64,000 bases of DNA from JAGWBJ01 sp964291465 (GCA_964291465.2 OZ219931.1:1-64000), one strand, 5' to 3'. Positions 32,823-41,028 are shown, numbered from the stretch's first letter. Numbers and translations: made by a program. Notes: a model not told the origin generated them from the letters alone.

Positions 32823-33904
32823 GTCAGGTCCCGGACCCTGGGGCCCACCTCCTCGATGAGCAGTCGCATGGACCTCTGCATCAGGGTGTGGTCGTCGGGG
32901 TCCTGGGTGATGGCCAGGAGGCAGCCGAAGCCGCCCACGCTCTCGTAGAGCCGGCGCAGCTTGTTGGCGCACTCTTCCGGGTCGCCGACGATCCAGACGT
33001 TGTCCATCATATACTCCACGTCGACCGCTTCGTCGGACATGGACAGGTCCACCTTCAGGGCATCCATCTGGCCGCTCTCCTTGCGGTTGACCCACTGGTG
33101 CTCGTCGAAGGGACGGCCAAGCACGACCCTGGCCTCCTCCCGGGCGGCCTGAGGGGTCTCGCCGACGTATACGTCGCGGGCGATGCGCCACCGGCTGGGG
33201 TTTGTGGTGCGGTCCGCGGCGGCGGCGCCCTCCTCCACCATGGCCCATTGGGCCCTCAAGTCGGCCTCCAGAAGGTTGGAGCTGCTCATGGGTATCCAGC
33301 CGCGCTCCCCAGCCAGGCGTATCGTGTCGGAGCGGGGGGTGGAGGCGGCGACGCCGATGGGTGGATGGGGTCTCTGGTAGGGGCGGTAGTGGAGCCGCCT
33401 CTCCAGGGCCGGCTGGGCCTCGGGAGCGTTGACCTTGTAGTAGGTGCCGTCGTACCGGAATCGGCCGTCCTCCGAGTCCCAAAGCCCCAGCACCACCTCC
33501 AGGGCCTCCTTTCCCTGGTCCCGCACCGCCGCCATGTCGCCGCGGTCCAGGCCGTACAGGTCGAGGTCGGTGCCGATGGACCGCAGGCCGATGCCCCAGT
33601 AGAAACGGCCCCGGGCCATGTGGTCCAGCATGGCTATGCGGTGAGCGGTGTCCACGGGGTGGTGCAGGGGCAGGAGGGTCACTCCGGTGGCCAGGATGAT
33701 GCGCTCGGTCAGGGCCAGCGCCTTGGCGATAAGCAGCTCGGGGGCGGGAGCGTTCTCCCACATCTCCGTAAAGTGCTCGCCGATCCATGCCTCGTGGTAG
33801 CCCAGGCGGTCGGCCTGGACGAGGAGATCCATGTCCCGGTCGTAGGAGTCCGCGAAGGACCTCCTGGGAGGGTGCAGCGGCATCATGAACAGCCCGAAGT
33901 CCAT
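32819..33904 (-). CDS. LLM-class flavin-dependent oxidoreductase (bacterial luciferase-like)
   Basis: A 361-residue TIM-barrel protein of the luciferase-like monooxygenase family, probably using FMN or F420 with reduced cofactor supplied by a partner. It has MDFGLFMMPLHPP, LGYHEAWIGEHFTEMWENAPAPELLIA, TGVTLLPLHHPVDTAHRIAMLDHMARGRFYWGIG and a C-terminal VGDPEECANKLRRLYESVGGFG, all typical. The ATG at 33904 follows GGAAGG. Substrate is unknown; alkane, aromatic and sulfonate oxidations are all known for relatives. It stands alone between convergent ThyX-like and upstream hesB genes, with a strong terminator hairpin before it. Confidence 0.9.
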   Translation of the reverse strand: MDFGLFMMPLHPPRRSFADSYDRDMDLLVQADRLGYHEAWIGEHFTEMWENAPAPELLIAKALALTERIILATGVTLLPLHHPVDTAHRIAMLDHMARGRFYWGIGLRSIGTDLDLYGLDRGDMAAVRDQGKEALEVVLGLWDSEDGRFRYDGTYYKVNAPEAQPALERRLHYRPYQRPHPPIGVAASTPRSDTIRLAGERGWIPMSSSNLLEADLRAQWAMVEEGAAAADRTTNPSRWRIARDVYVGETPQAAREEARVVLGRPFDEHQWVNRKESGQMDALKVDLSMSDEAVDVEYMMDNVWIVGDPEECANKLRRLYESVGGFGCLLAITQDPDDHTLMQRSMRLLIEEVGPRVRDLT

Positions 33905-33960
33905 GGCTCTTCCTTCCCCCTATGCTGGCTTGGCCCATACGCCGGCCCAGCCTGAAACGG

Positions 33961-33989
33961 CTGAGGCCCCGATTCCTTCGGGGCCTCAG
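33961..33989. terminator. 11-bp stem terminator downstream of hesB
   Basis: CTGAGGCCCCG (33961-33971) pairs perfectly with CGGGGCCTCAG (33979-33989) around a seven-base loop. It lies 30 bases after the hesB stop on the minus strand and before the flavin oxidoreductase gene, so it most likely ends hesB transcription; there is no long T-run. Confidence 0.65.
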
Positions 33990-34019
33990 ACATCTGGTCT
34001 CTGCGCTTCTGCGAGGTCT

Positions 34020-34382
34020 CTAGTGGCCCCCGCAGCCTCCCTCGCCGCAGCCGCCGGCTCCACAGCCGCAGCCGCTTCCGCAACCGCCCGCCGAGGCGAA
34101 CATGGGGTTGTTGATGACGAACCCCACCCTGGTGAGGTCCTCTATGTAGTCGATGGTCGCGCCTTCCAGGAACGGCTCGCTGTCGGAGTCCATGAGGAAC
34201 TTCACGCCATCCATGTCCAGCGTGGTGTCGTCCTTCTGGATCTCCGACTCCATGGTCATCATGTACTGAACGCCCCCGTGACCTGCGGGAACGGCGATCA
34301 CCCTCAGGGCCGACCCGTTCTCACCCTGCTCGGCGAGAACCTCCTTGATCTTCTCCAGCGCCGGAGAAGTCACCTGAAGCAT
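34020..34382 (-). CDS. HesB/IscA-family Fe-S carrier-like protein with Cys-rich tail
   Basis: A 120-residue A-type carrier homologue. The fold is recognised by MLQVTSPALEKIKEVLAEQG, LRVIAVPAGHGGVQYMMTM and DGVKFLMDSDSEPFLEGATIDYIEDL. The first Cys of the canonical GGCSG motif is replaced (GHGGVQY), while the C-terminal CxC is expanded into a Gly/Cys tail with six Cys (GGCGSGCGCGAGGCGEGGCGG). The usual family binds a [2Fe-2S] or [4Fe-4S] cluster with three Cys and hands it to apoproteins. The altered Cys pattern may indicate a different cluster or metal. The ATG at 34382 follows AAAGGAG. No other isc or suf gene is nearby. Confidence 0.85.
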   Translation of the reverse strand: MLQVTSPALEKIKEVLAEQGENGSALRVIAVPAGHGGVQYMMTMESEIQKDDTTLDMDGVKFLMDSDSEPFLEGATIDYIEDLTRVGFVINNPMFASAGGCGSGCGCGAGGCGEGGCGGH

Positions 34383-34741
34383 CGTGGACTCCTTTCACAG
34401 GCGCGCTCGGGGCGGCCTGTTCCCCTGACCTTGGCCAGTGGAGGGTAACACAGGCGTTCACGGCGAGTCAATACTGGACCGTTGTGGGGGGTTGTGAGAG
34501 CCGGGGGCCCGAATCGGACAGTCCCGGAGAAATTGACCTGATTCAGGGGGATTGCCGAATACGTGACCCTCTCACTGTTGGCCGCTGTCAGCATACCATT
34601 TCCCGCGATGGAGACACGCGCGGGAATCGACTCCGCCAGTCGGGGACCGGTGACAGTTTCCCTGCACCGGGGTCTCCTTGACTCGAATTCTGGGGGGTGC
34701 TACAGTTTTTCCGCGCCCCCAAACTCACCGGGCTCTTTTCT
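34383..34741. other. 359-base intergenic region between hesB and meaB
   Basis: The region separates divergent hesB and meaB. Apart from the meaB promoter at 34678-34706 I see no gene, tRNA or clear structured RNA. The stretch from 34400 to 34670 has no convincing open frame with a ribosome site. Confidence 0.5.
34678..34706 (+). promoter_or_regulatory. Promoter for meaB
   Basis: TTGACT (34678-34683) and TACAGT (34701-34706) are separated by 17 bases, matching the consensus at five and four of six positions. Transcription would begin about 30 bases upstream of the meaB ATG. Confidence 0.7.
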
Positions 34742-35722
34742 ATGGATGATACCGTCAACCGGTTACTGGAGGGTGATCAGCGGGCCCTGTCACGGCTCAT
34801 CTCCCTGGTAGAATCGGGCGACCCACGGGGCGCCCGGGTCATGGAGGAGGTGCATCCCCACACCGGGACGGCGTACTGTATCGGTGTGACCGGCCCGCCG
34901 GGTGTGGGCAAGAGCACCATCGTCGACCGGCTGGCCGAGGCGATGCGGGCCAGGGGCCTGACGGTGGGGATTATCGCCGTGGACCCGACCAGCCCCTACA
35001 GCGGCGGGGCATTTCTCGGCGACCGGGTCCGGATGCAGCGGCACTACCTGGACCCGGGCGTTTTCATCCGGAGCATGGCCACCAGGGACGCGGCCGGAGG
35101 GCTTCCTAGGGTGGTGCGCAGGGCCGTCCGCCTGCTGGACGCCTCGGGCAAGGACATGGTGATTGTGGAGACGGTGGGAGTGGGACAGACGGAGTTGGGG
35201 GTGATGGGGGTGGCGGATACGGTGGCGGTGGTGCTGATGCCCGAGGCCGGGGACGTGATCCAGACCCTCAAGGCCGGCCTGATGGAGATTGCCGACGTCT
35301 TCGTCGTAAACAAGGCCGACAGGGAGGGGGCGGACAGAATGGTGGCCGCGGTGAGGTCGATGCTGGAGATGGCCGCCGACCATGGGAGCTGGGTCCCTCC
35401 GGTGGTCTCCACCCAGGCCCACAGGAACGAGGGCATCGACCATCTGCTGGGGCGTCTGATGGACCACAGGGAGTCCCTGGCCGGTACATCCAGGCTGGAG
35501 GACAGGAGACGGGAACGGAGGGGGGAGGAGTTTCTGGGAACAATCGAGGAGGAGCTTGGCCGCAGGCTAAAGCAACGCATCACCAGCGACCCGGCCATGA
35601 GCCGCGTCCTGCAGAGGGTGGAAGAGGGCCTGGCGGAACCCTACTCGGCGGCGGCGAGCCTCTTGGACGGCGCGCTGGACATCTTCAACGAGCCGCCGCC
35701 CGACCTCCCGGGCCGGGACTAG
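34742..35722 (+). CDS. meaB: MeaB/ArgK-type GTPase, metallochaperone for a B12 mutase
   Basis: A 326-residue G3E P-loop GTPase that protects and reloads methylmalonyl-CoA or related adenosylcobalamin mutases. It has the Walker A GVTGPPGVGKSTIVDRLAEA, the VDPTSPYSGGAFLGDRVRM switch, the FIRSMATRDAAGGLPR segment, the Walker B region VIVETVGVGQTE and the NKAD base-specificity motif. The ATG at 34742 is chosen because the conserved N-terminus begins there; no ribosome site is evident. No mutase gene occurs in the window, so the partner lies elsewhere. A hairpin at 35799-35817 lies beyond the end. Confidence 0.93.
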   Translation: MDDTVNRLLEGDQRALSRLISLVESGDPRGARVMEEVHPHTGTAYCIGVTGPPGVGKSTIVDRLAEAMRARGLTVGIIAVDPTSPYSGGAFLGDRVRMQRHYLDPGVFIRSMATRDAAGGLPRVVRRAVRLLDASGKDMVIVETVGVGQTELGVMGVADTVAVVLMPEAGDVIQTLKAGLMEIADVFVVNKADREGADRMVAAVRSMLEMAADHGSWVPPVVSTQAHRNEGIDHLLGRLMDHRESLAGTSRLEDRRRERRGEEFLGTIEEELGRRLKQRITSDPAMSRVLQRVEEGLAEPYSAAASLLDGALDIFNEPPPDLPGRD

Positions 35723-35798
35723 AGGGGCCCGCCAGGGGCGCCCTCCCATCGCTTCAGGACTCTTGTAGGCATCTTACACGCAAGACGACTGGCGCCTT

Positions 35799-35817
35799 CC
35801 CGGTGCCCGGCACCGGG
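35799..35817 (+). terminator. Hairpin between meaB and the DUF429 gene
   Basis: CCCGGTGC (35799-35806) pairs with GCACCGGG (35810-35817) around CCG and is followed by TTCG. It could terminate meaB transcripts or act in the leader of the next gene, which starts 24 bases later. Confidence 0.4.
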
Positions 35818-35840
35818 TTCGCACCAGCAGGGGAGGAATC

Positions 35841-36488
35841 ATGTCTTTCATGGGCATCGACCTGAGCTCGTCATCCAAGCGGGGCAGCTACTTCGCTCTG
35901 CTGGACACCGAGGGAAGCCTCATCTACCTTGACAGCTTCAAGGCCGTCGACGAGCTCATGGATGTCCTCCGGGCCCACAGCCCCGAGCTGATCGCCATCG
36001 ATGCTCCCCTCTCCTTGCCCCTTGGCCTGGACTGTCTCGAAGAGGATTGCCCTTGCTCCCCGACGCTGGAGCAGAAGGGCCGCACCTCTGAACAGGAGCT
36101 GGCCAGCATGCATATCGGCTGCTTCTTTACGACCAAGCGCTCCATCATCAAGGGCCTGATCTACCGGGGCCTGGACCTCAGGCGGGACCTGGAGACCAAG
36201 GGCTACCGGGTGATCGAGGTGTACCCCTACGCCACCAAGGTGCTCCTGTTCGGGGGCAAGATGCCCCCCAAGAACACGGCTCGGGGCCTGGCGTTCCTGA
36301 AGGACAAGCTGTCCGGGGTGGTGACCGGGCTGGCCCCCTATCAGTCGGGCCTGAACCACCACGGGTGCGACGCCGTGCTCTCCGCCTACACGGCGTGGCT
36401 TCACCAGGGCGACCGGACCGACTCTCTGGGTCACCGGGAGGAGGGACACATCGTCGTGCCCCAGCTCCTTGCCCCCGTACTCGGCTAG
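35841..36488 (+). CDS. DUF429-like protein (RNase H-fold)
   Basis: A 215-residue protein that resembles DUF429, a predicted RNase H-fold nuclease group. It starts MSFMGIDLSSSSKRGSYFALL, with the first acidic position in GIDLS, and continues with ELIAIDAPLSLP (second Asp), VIEVYPYATKVLLF and NHHGCDAVLSAYTAWL (late Asp). The order of these acidic residues matches the fold. A Cys cluster EEDCPCSP is inserted after the second strand. The ATG at 35841 follows GGGGAGGAATC. Biological role is unknown; such proteins are widespread housekeeping-like genes of unclear function. Confidence 0.75.
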   Translation: MSFMGIDLSSSSKRGSYFALLDTEGSLIYLDSFKAVDELMDVLRAHSPELIAIDAPLSLPLGLDCLEEDCPCSPTLEQKGRTSEQELASMHIGCFFTTKRSIIKGLIYRGLDLRRDLETKGYRVIEVYPYATKVLLFGGKMPPKNTARGLAFLKDKLSGVVTGLAPYQSGLNHHGCDAVLSAYTAWLHQGDRTDSLGHREEGHIVVPQLLAPVLG

Positions 36489-36500
36489 GGGGGTGGGCCC

Positions 36501-36529
36501 TTGTCCGGTCTTTCGGCCCGTCCTACAAT
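36501..36529 (+). promoter_or_regulatory. Promoter for hpf
   Basis: TTGTCC (36501-36506) and TACAAT (36524-36529) are separated by 17 bases. The -10 box matches five of six consensus positions. The leader would be about 45 bases. Confidence 0.65.
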
Positions 36530-36565
36530 AAGAGTTGGGAGCTTCCCATCGGGGGTGACGGACCC

Positions 36566-36597
36566 ATGGAGCTTGAAATAAATGGAGCTTGAAATAA
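36566..36597 (+). repeat. 16-bp duplication spanning the hpf start codon
   Basis: ATGGAGCTTGAAATAA occurs twice in tandem (36566-36581 and 36582-36597). The second copy is the hpf start. The first copy opens an eight-codon frame (MELEINGA) that ends at TGA 36590-36592, overlapping the main start. The only good ribosome site, GGGGGTGA, is placed for the first ATG. Confidence 0.9.
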
Positions 36598-37172
36598 GAG
36601 GAAAGAACCTGGAGCTTACGGACGTCGCCAGGGACCAGATCTCACGCAAGCTGGGCCGGCTTGGCCGCCGGCTGCCCGAGGTATCCACCGCCCTGGTGGA
36701 GCTGGCGCGGGAGAGGTCCCGGTCCCAGAGGGCGCCGGTCGTGGCGCAGGTTACCCTGAACATCGACGGCACTGTCCTCAGGGGCGAGGAGCGGGGGTCC
36801 AACGCGGTGGCGGCCGTCGACGCCGTCATCGACGTCATGGACCGGCGCGTGGAACGCTACAAGGGGAAGGCGTACCGGAGCCAGGTGGTGAAGAAGTCCG
36901 GCCGGAACGCGTCCATCAGGACCGAGGGCGCCCCGGCGCCGTCGGAGGCGGAGGTCCGGGAAGACGAAGCCGAGGTGTCCGAGTTCGGCGGCAGGGTCGT
37001 GCGGACCAAGAGGTTCGCCATCAAGCCCATGACCCTGGAGGAGGCGGCCTTCCAGATGGACCTGCTGGGGCACGACTTCTTCCTGTTCAGAGACGCGGAG
37101 ACCGAGGAGTACAACCTGCTGTACAGGCGGCGGGACGGCGACTACGGCCTAATTCAGCCCGAACCCCTCTAG
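36582..37172 (+). CDS. hpf: Long-form ribosome hibernation promoting factor
   Basis: A 196-residue ribosome-associated protein. Residues 1-100 form the HPF/RaiA domain (MELEIRGKNLELTDVARDQISRKLGRLGRRL, TLNIDGTVLRGEERG, DAVIDVMDRRVERYKGK); residues about 140-196 form the C-terminal dimerisation domain (VVRTKRFAIKPMTLEEAAFQMDLLGHDFFLFRDAETEEYNLLYRRRDGDYGLI). The long form joins 70S ribosomes into 100S dimers in resting cells. The start lies in a tandem duplication, so translation may depend on the short upstream frame. A 12-bp terminator stem follows. Confidence 0.94.
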   Translation: MELEIRGKNLELTDVARDQISRKLGRLGRRLPEVSTALVELARERSRSQRAPVVAQVTLNIDGTVLRGEERGSNAVAAVDAVIDVMDRRVERYKGKAYRSQVVKKSGRNASIRTEGAPAPSEAEVREDEAEVSEFGGRVVRTKRFAIKPMTLEEAAFQMDLLGHDFFLFRDAETEEYNLLYRRRDGDYGLIQPEPL

Positions 37173-37255
37173 GACAACTCCTTGGCGGAGCCCGTGTCGT
37201 CGGCAGAGCAAGTGTATTCGCCGTGAGGGGGTTGCGGCGCTCTCTCCGTTACTCC

Positions 37256-37289
37256 CCCAAAGCGAGGCCCTAGACTCCCTCGCTTTGGG
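37256..37289. terminator. Bidirectional terminator between hpf and the stomatin gene
   Basis: CCCAAAGCGAGG (37256-37267) and CCTCGCTTTGGG (37278-37289) form a perfect 12-bp stem with a ten-base loop between two convergent genes. No long T-run follows on either strand, but position and stem strength fit a shared terminator. Confidence 0.7.
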
Positions 37290-37316
37290 CCTTCGCCGGA
37301 TGATGGCGGACGCGTC

Positions 37317-38186
37317 CTAAGAGTCCTTGTTGCCGTCGCCGCGGCTGCCGCCGTTGCCAAGTCCCAGGAACGGCTGCAGCATCGACGTGAACTCCATGGG
37401 GAAGATGAACTTGGTGGCAGGGCTGCTCCCCAGGGACTTGAGCGTTTCGAAGTACTGAAGGCTCATGGTCTTCATGTCCACCGTATTGGCGACCTGGTAG
37501 ATCCGGTCCAGGGCGGTGCTGAAACCCTCGGCCCTGAGGACGGCCGCCTGCTGGTCTCCCTCCGCCTGTAGTATCTCCGACTGGCGGTCCCCCTCGGCTT
37601 TGAGGATGAGGGACTGCTTCTCGCCCTCGGCCCGGTTGATCGCGGCCTGCCTCTGCCCCTCGGACTCGGTGATCTCGGCGGTCTTGATCGCCTCCGCCGA
37701 CTTCTCCCGCTCCATGGCCGCCTTGACGCCCGGGGGCGGGTCCACCTCGTTGATCTCCACCTGGCTCACCTTGACCCCCCAGCGCCCGGTGACCTCGTCC
37801 AGCCGGATCTGAAGGGTGTCCCGGATGCGCTCCCTCTCGGAGAGGGCCGAGGCCAGGCTCGCGGCGCCGATGACGGCCCTCAGGGACGCCACCGCCAGGT
37901 TGATTACCGCCTGCTCCACGTTCTCCACGTTCAGAACGGCCCTCTGGGCCTCCTCCGGGAGAATCCGGAAGTAGATCACGAAGTCCATGTCCACCACGAC
38001 GTTGTCGTTGGTGATGTACTTCTGGGTCGGGACCCGCCGGACCCGCTCCCGCAGGTCCACTATTCGCCCGCTCTCGACTATGGGAATGACGATCCGGAGG
38101 CCGGGACTGGAGACCCTGTCCAGGGCGCCCCACTTGAGCACGACCATCTTCTCGTATTGCTTCACGACGACGACGCCTACCGCCAT
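37317..38186 (-). CDS. SPFH/Band 7 (stomatin/QmcA-like) membrane protein
   Basis: A 289-residue stomatin-like protein. A short N-terminal hydrophobic anchor (MAVGVVVVKQYEKMVVLKWG) leads to the SPFH domain (PGLRIVIPIVESGRIVDLRERV, DMDFVIYFRI), then a coiled-coil rich in Ala/Glu/Gln with repeated AEG(D/E) units (GEKQSLILKAEGDRQSEILQ) at about residues 170-225, and a short polar tail. The ATG at 38186 follows AGGAGG by five bases. The gene lies 10 bases downstream of NfeD; stomatin-NfeD pairs are a conserved membrane-microdomain/proteolysis unit. Compared with typical stomatins the anchor is short. Confidence 0.93.
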   Translation of the reverse strand: MAVGVVVVKQYEKMVVLKWGALDRVSSPGLRIVIPIVESGRIVDLRERVRRVPTQKYITNDNVVVDMDFVIYFRILPEEAQRAVLNVENVEQAVINLAVASLRAVIGAASLASALSERERIRDTLQIRLDEVTGRWGVKVSQVEINEVDPPPGVKAAMEREKSAEAIKTAEITESEGQRQAAINRAEGEKQSLILKAEGDRQSEILQAEGDQQAAVLRAEGFSTALDRIYQVANTVDMKTMSLQYFETLKSLGSSPATKFIFPMEFTSMLQPFLGLGNGGSRGDGNKDS

Positions 38187-38196
38187 CACAACCTCC

Positions 38197-39573
38197 TCAG
38201 CTTGGTGCTATTGCTTTCCCTTCGTCGACGGGGGCCACTATCAGCAGCGTGCCGTCGACTCCGAGCACCCTGACCGTCTGGCCATTCCCAATAAAGTTAT
38301 CACCTTCGCTGATGGCTGTCCACTCCTCGGCGTGGACGTGCACCGTGCCCTGCGGGTCGAGGTCGCTGGTGGCCACCCCCGTGGCGCCCACGACCTCCAG
38401 GATCGTGGGCCCGGCCCTCTTAACCGCACGCCGGGATTGCACCACGGTGCTGTAGAACCATAGGCCCGCCAGGGTGAACCCGGCGGTCAGGCCCACTATG
38501 AGCCACAGGTTCACTCTGACGTCGGGCAGTGTCGGAGAGGGAGTCCCGAAGCTGGAGAAGAGCAGCAGGCCTCCTATGACGAACGCCACGATGGCGCCTA
38601 TGCCCAGGACGCCGAACCCGGCCACGAACACCTCCGCTATGAGCAGCGCTAGGGCCAGTGCTATGAAGCCCACCGCAGCCCAGTTTACGGGCAGGTTTCC
38701 GAAGCTCAGGAAGGCCAGCAGTATGAAGACGACCCCCACCACTCCCGGTACGATCATCCCCGGGTTGAACAGCTCTATCGCCAGGCCCAGCCCGCCCAGG
38801 GAGAGGAGCAGAAAGGCGATGTCCGGGTGGGCCAGGAAGGAGAGAAACTGTTCGATGATGTTCATGCTGGTCTCCCGGAGCACGACGCCCCGGGTGTCCA
38901 GCGTGACGGTCCCGGCCCCCGTCTCCGCCGTCCGGCCGTGTACCTGTTGCAGCAGGTCCGTGAGGTCTTCGGCGATGAAGTCCACCACCTCCAGCTCCAC
39001 GGCCTCGGCCGCGTCGTAGGCTATGGCGCTGCGTACGGTGTCCTCCAGCTTCTCCGAGTTCCGGCCCCGCTGCTGCGCGATGGTCCTCATCAGGGCCGCC
39101 GTGTCCTCGACCACCTTCGCCTCCAGGGTCTCGGGGATGTCCTCGCCCCCCGAGGCCACCGGCGCGGCGGCGCCGATGTTCGTGCCGGGGGCCATTACGG
39201 CGAAGTTGGCGGCAGCCGTGACGAATGTCCCTGCCGAGGCCGCGTGGGCGCCCCTGGGCTGGACGTAGACGGCGGTGGGCACCTGGGCGTTGAGCAGGTC
39301 TTCGACGATCTTGCGGGTGGAGTCCAGCAGTCCCCCGGGGGTGTTGAGCTCGATGACGACCAGGCGGGCCCCGTCCTTCTCGCCCCTCTCGATGGTCCGG
39401 GATATGTACCGCTGGGTCACGGGATTGATCATCCCGTCCACACTTGCGACCAGCACGTGAGTCTCCTGGGCGCCGGCGGGCGCGGCGATGCCCACCGCGC
39501 CCAGGAGGACGAGGAGCGCCGAAATGGCAAGGAGCGGCCGGCGCAGGAGAGGACGTTTTCTCTTGGTGGCCAT
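38197..39573 (-). CDS. NfeD1b-type membrane serine protease (ClpP-class)
   Basis: A 458-residue membrane protein with a signal peptide (residues 1-34, LLAISALLVLLGAVGIAAPAGA), a ClpP-fold protease domain with the catalytic Ser in GAHAASAGTFV near residue 114 and a likely Lys later, four or five transmembrane helices at about 245-375, and a C-terminal OB-fold NfeD domain (VGATGVATSDLDPQGTVHVH). Related enzymes cleave stomatin near its C-terminus. The ATG at 39573 follows GGGGG; a longer frame upstream to 39771 crosses the promoter and is rejected. It forms an operon with the stomatin gene and is divergent from glyA. Confidence 0.92.
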   Translation of the reverse strand: MATKRKRPLLRRPLLAISALLVLLGAVGIAAPAGAQETHVLVASVDGMINPVTQRYISRTIERGEKDGARLVVIELNTPGGLLDSTRKIVEDLLNAQVPTAVYVQPRGAHAASAGTFVTAAANFAVMAPGTNIGAAAPVASGGEDIPETLEAKVVEDTAALMRTIAQQRGRNSEKLEDTVRSAIAYDAAEAVELEVVDFIAEDLTDLLQQVHGRTAETGAGTVTLDTRGVVLRETSMNIIEQFLSFLAHPDIAFLLLSLGGLGLAIELFNPGMIVPGVVGVVFILLAFLSFGNLPVNWAAVGFIALALALLIAEVFVAGFGVLGIGAIVAFVIGGLLLFSSFGTPSPTLPDVRVNLWLIVGLTAGFTLAGLWFYSTVVQSRRAVKRAGPTILEVVGATGVATSDLDPQGTVHVHAEEWTAISEGDNFIGNGQTVRVLGVDGTLLIVAPVDEGKAIAPS

Positions 39574-39619
39574 CGACCCCCGTCTTCTTGCGGTCTTCTT
39601 GTGATCGGGTCCTGATTCA

Positions 39620-39648
39620 ATCATCATGCCGGGTCTTGCCGTTGTCAA
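39620..39648 (-). promoter_or_regulatory. Promoter for nfeD-stomatin operon
   Basis: On the minus strand a perfect TTGACA (39643-39648) lies 17 bases from GATGAT (39620-39625), a 4 of 6 match. It is divergent from the glyA promoter 28 bases away. Confidence 0.55.
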
Positions 39649-39675
39649 CATCACATACGCGTGCCAACTGCCGCA

Positions 39676-39705
39676 TTGACTCGCCAACGCACGGGAAGAT
39701 AAACT
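39676..39705 (+). promoter_or_regulatory. Promoter for glyA
   Basis: TTGACT (39676-39681) and TAAACT (39700-39705) are 18 bases apart. The leader would be about 60 bases long with AAGGA before the GTG start. Confidence 0.5.
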
Positions 39706-39771
39706 TAGGCGTCGAATGCCCGCCTCTGCGGCCCCCTTCGGCCGAAGTCTAGAGGCCAGACGAAGGAACAC

Positions 39772-41016
39772 GTGACAACACTACACCTTTCGGACCCCCA
39801 GGTCGCCGAAGCCATTCAACGAGAGGGGCGGCGTCAGCGGGAGAGCATTGTCCTGATCGCCTCGGAGAACTACGCCAGCAGGCATGTGCTGGAGGCGCAG
39901 GCCACGGTGTTGAACAACAAGTACGCGGAGGGGTACCCGGGACGCAGGTACTACGGCGGATGCGAGCACGTGGACACGGTCGAGATGCTGGCCATCGAGC
40001 GGGCGAAGACCCTGTTCGGGGCCGAGCACGCCAACGTGCAGCCCCACAGCGGCGCCCAGGCCAACATGGCGGCGTACTTCGCCCTGCTGGAGCCGGGGGA
40101 CACGGTGATGGGAATGCGCCTGGACCAGGGCGGACACCTGACCCACGGCGCCAAGGTGAACTTCTCGGGGAGGCTCTACAACTTCGTGGCCTACGGCGTC
40201 GACCGGGACACGGAGACCATCGACTTCCCGGAGGTCCAGCGTTTGGCGGAGGAGCACCGGCCCAAGGTCATCGTGGCCGGCTACACGGCCTACCCTCGCA
40301 CGGTGGACTTTGCCAGCTTCCGGGCCGTGGCCGACTCCGTTGGCGCGAGGCTGATGGTGGATATGGCCCACATCTCCGGGCTCATCGCCGCCGGCGTTCA
40401 TCCGCCCTGCCTGCCCCACGCCCACCTGGTGACCTCCACGACGCAGAAGACCCTCCGTGGGCCCAGGGGAGGCTTGGTCCTCTCCACCGAGGAGCTGGCG
40501 TCGGGCGTCGACCGGGCGGTCTTCCCATTCAGCCAAGGCGGACCCTTCATGCACGTCATCGCCGCCAAGGCCGTCTGCTTCGCCGAGGCCATGAAGCCCG
40601 AGTTCCGCTCCTACCAGCAGCGGGTGGTGAGCAACGCCCGCACCCTGGCCTCCGAGCTGGCCGAGTCCGGTATGAGGATCGTCTCCGGGGGCACGGACAA
40701 CCACCTGTTGCTGGTGGACCTGACCCCGCTGGACATCACCGGCAAGGACGCCGAGGAGGCCCTGGAGAGCGTGGGCATCGTGGCCAACAAGAACGCCATC
40801 CCCTACGACTCCAGACCGCCCCGGGTCACCAGCGGCCTGCGTCTGGGCACTCCGGCCGTCACCAGCCGGGGATTCGGAGAGGAAGAGGTGAAAGAAGTCG
40901 CCGGCCTCATCGTCCGCCGTCTCTCCAACCTGGGCGACGAAGGGGTGGCCCGGGAAGTCCGCGACGATGTGAGACAGCTCGCCTCCCGGTTCCCGGTTCC
41001 CGGACTTGATGACTAG
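39772..41016 (+). CDS. glyA: Serine hydroxymethyltransferase
   Basis: PLP enzyme of 414 residues that interconverts serine and glycine with tetrahydrofolate. It has IVLIASENYASRHVLEAQ, NKYAEGYPGRRYYGGCEHVD, the NVQPHSGAQANMAAYFALL segment, MVDMAHISGLIAAGVHPP and the PLP lysine in TSTTQKTLRGPRGG near residue 225. The residue before this lysine is usually His (TTTHKTLRGPRGG) but is Gln here. The GTG start at 39772 follows AAGGA. It feeds one-carbon units to the folate and methionine cycles found elsewhere in the window. The rpsF promoter begins at its end. Confidence 0.95.
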   Translation: MTTLHLSDPQVAEAIQREGRRQRESIVLIASENYASRHVLEAQATVLNNKYAEGYPGRRYYGGCEHVDTVEMLAIERAKTLFGAEHANVQPHSGAQANMAAYFALLEPGDTVMGMRLDQGGHLTHGAKVNFSGRLYNFVAYGVDRDTETIDFPEVQRLAEEHRPKVIVAGYTAYPRTVDFASFRAVADSVGARLMVDMAHISGLIAAGVHPPCLPHAHLVTSTTQKTLRGPRGGLVLSTEELASGVDRAVFPFSQGGPFMHVIAAKAVCFAEAMKPEFRSYQQRVVSNARTLASELAESGMRIVSGGTDNHLLLVDLTPLDITGKDAEEALESVGIVANKNAIPYDSRPPRVTSGLRLGTPAVTSRGFGEEEVKEVAGLIVRRLSNLGDEGVAREVRDDVRQLASRFPVPGLDD

Positions 41017-41028
41017 TTCCAGGGCTGG

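Noticed and set aside
34383..34741. Possible tRNA or small RNA in the hesB-meaB gap
   Set aside because: No cloverleaf with a plausible T-arm and acceptor stem could be drawn; only the meaB promoter is supported.
38197..39771. Longer NfeD frame starting at 39771
   Set aside because: The extra N-terminus spans the predicted promoters and places the signal peptide internally; the ATG at 39573 is preferred.
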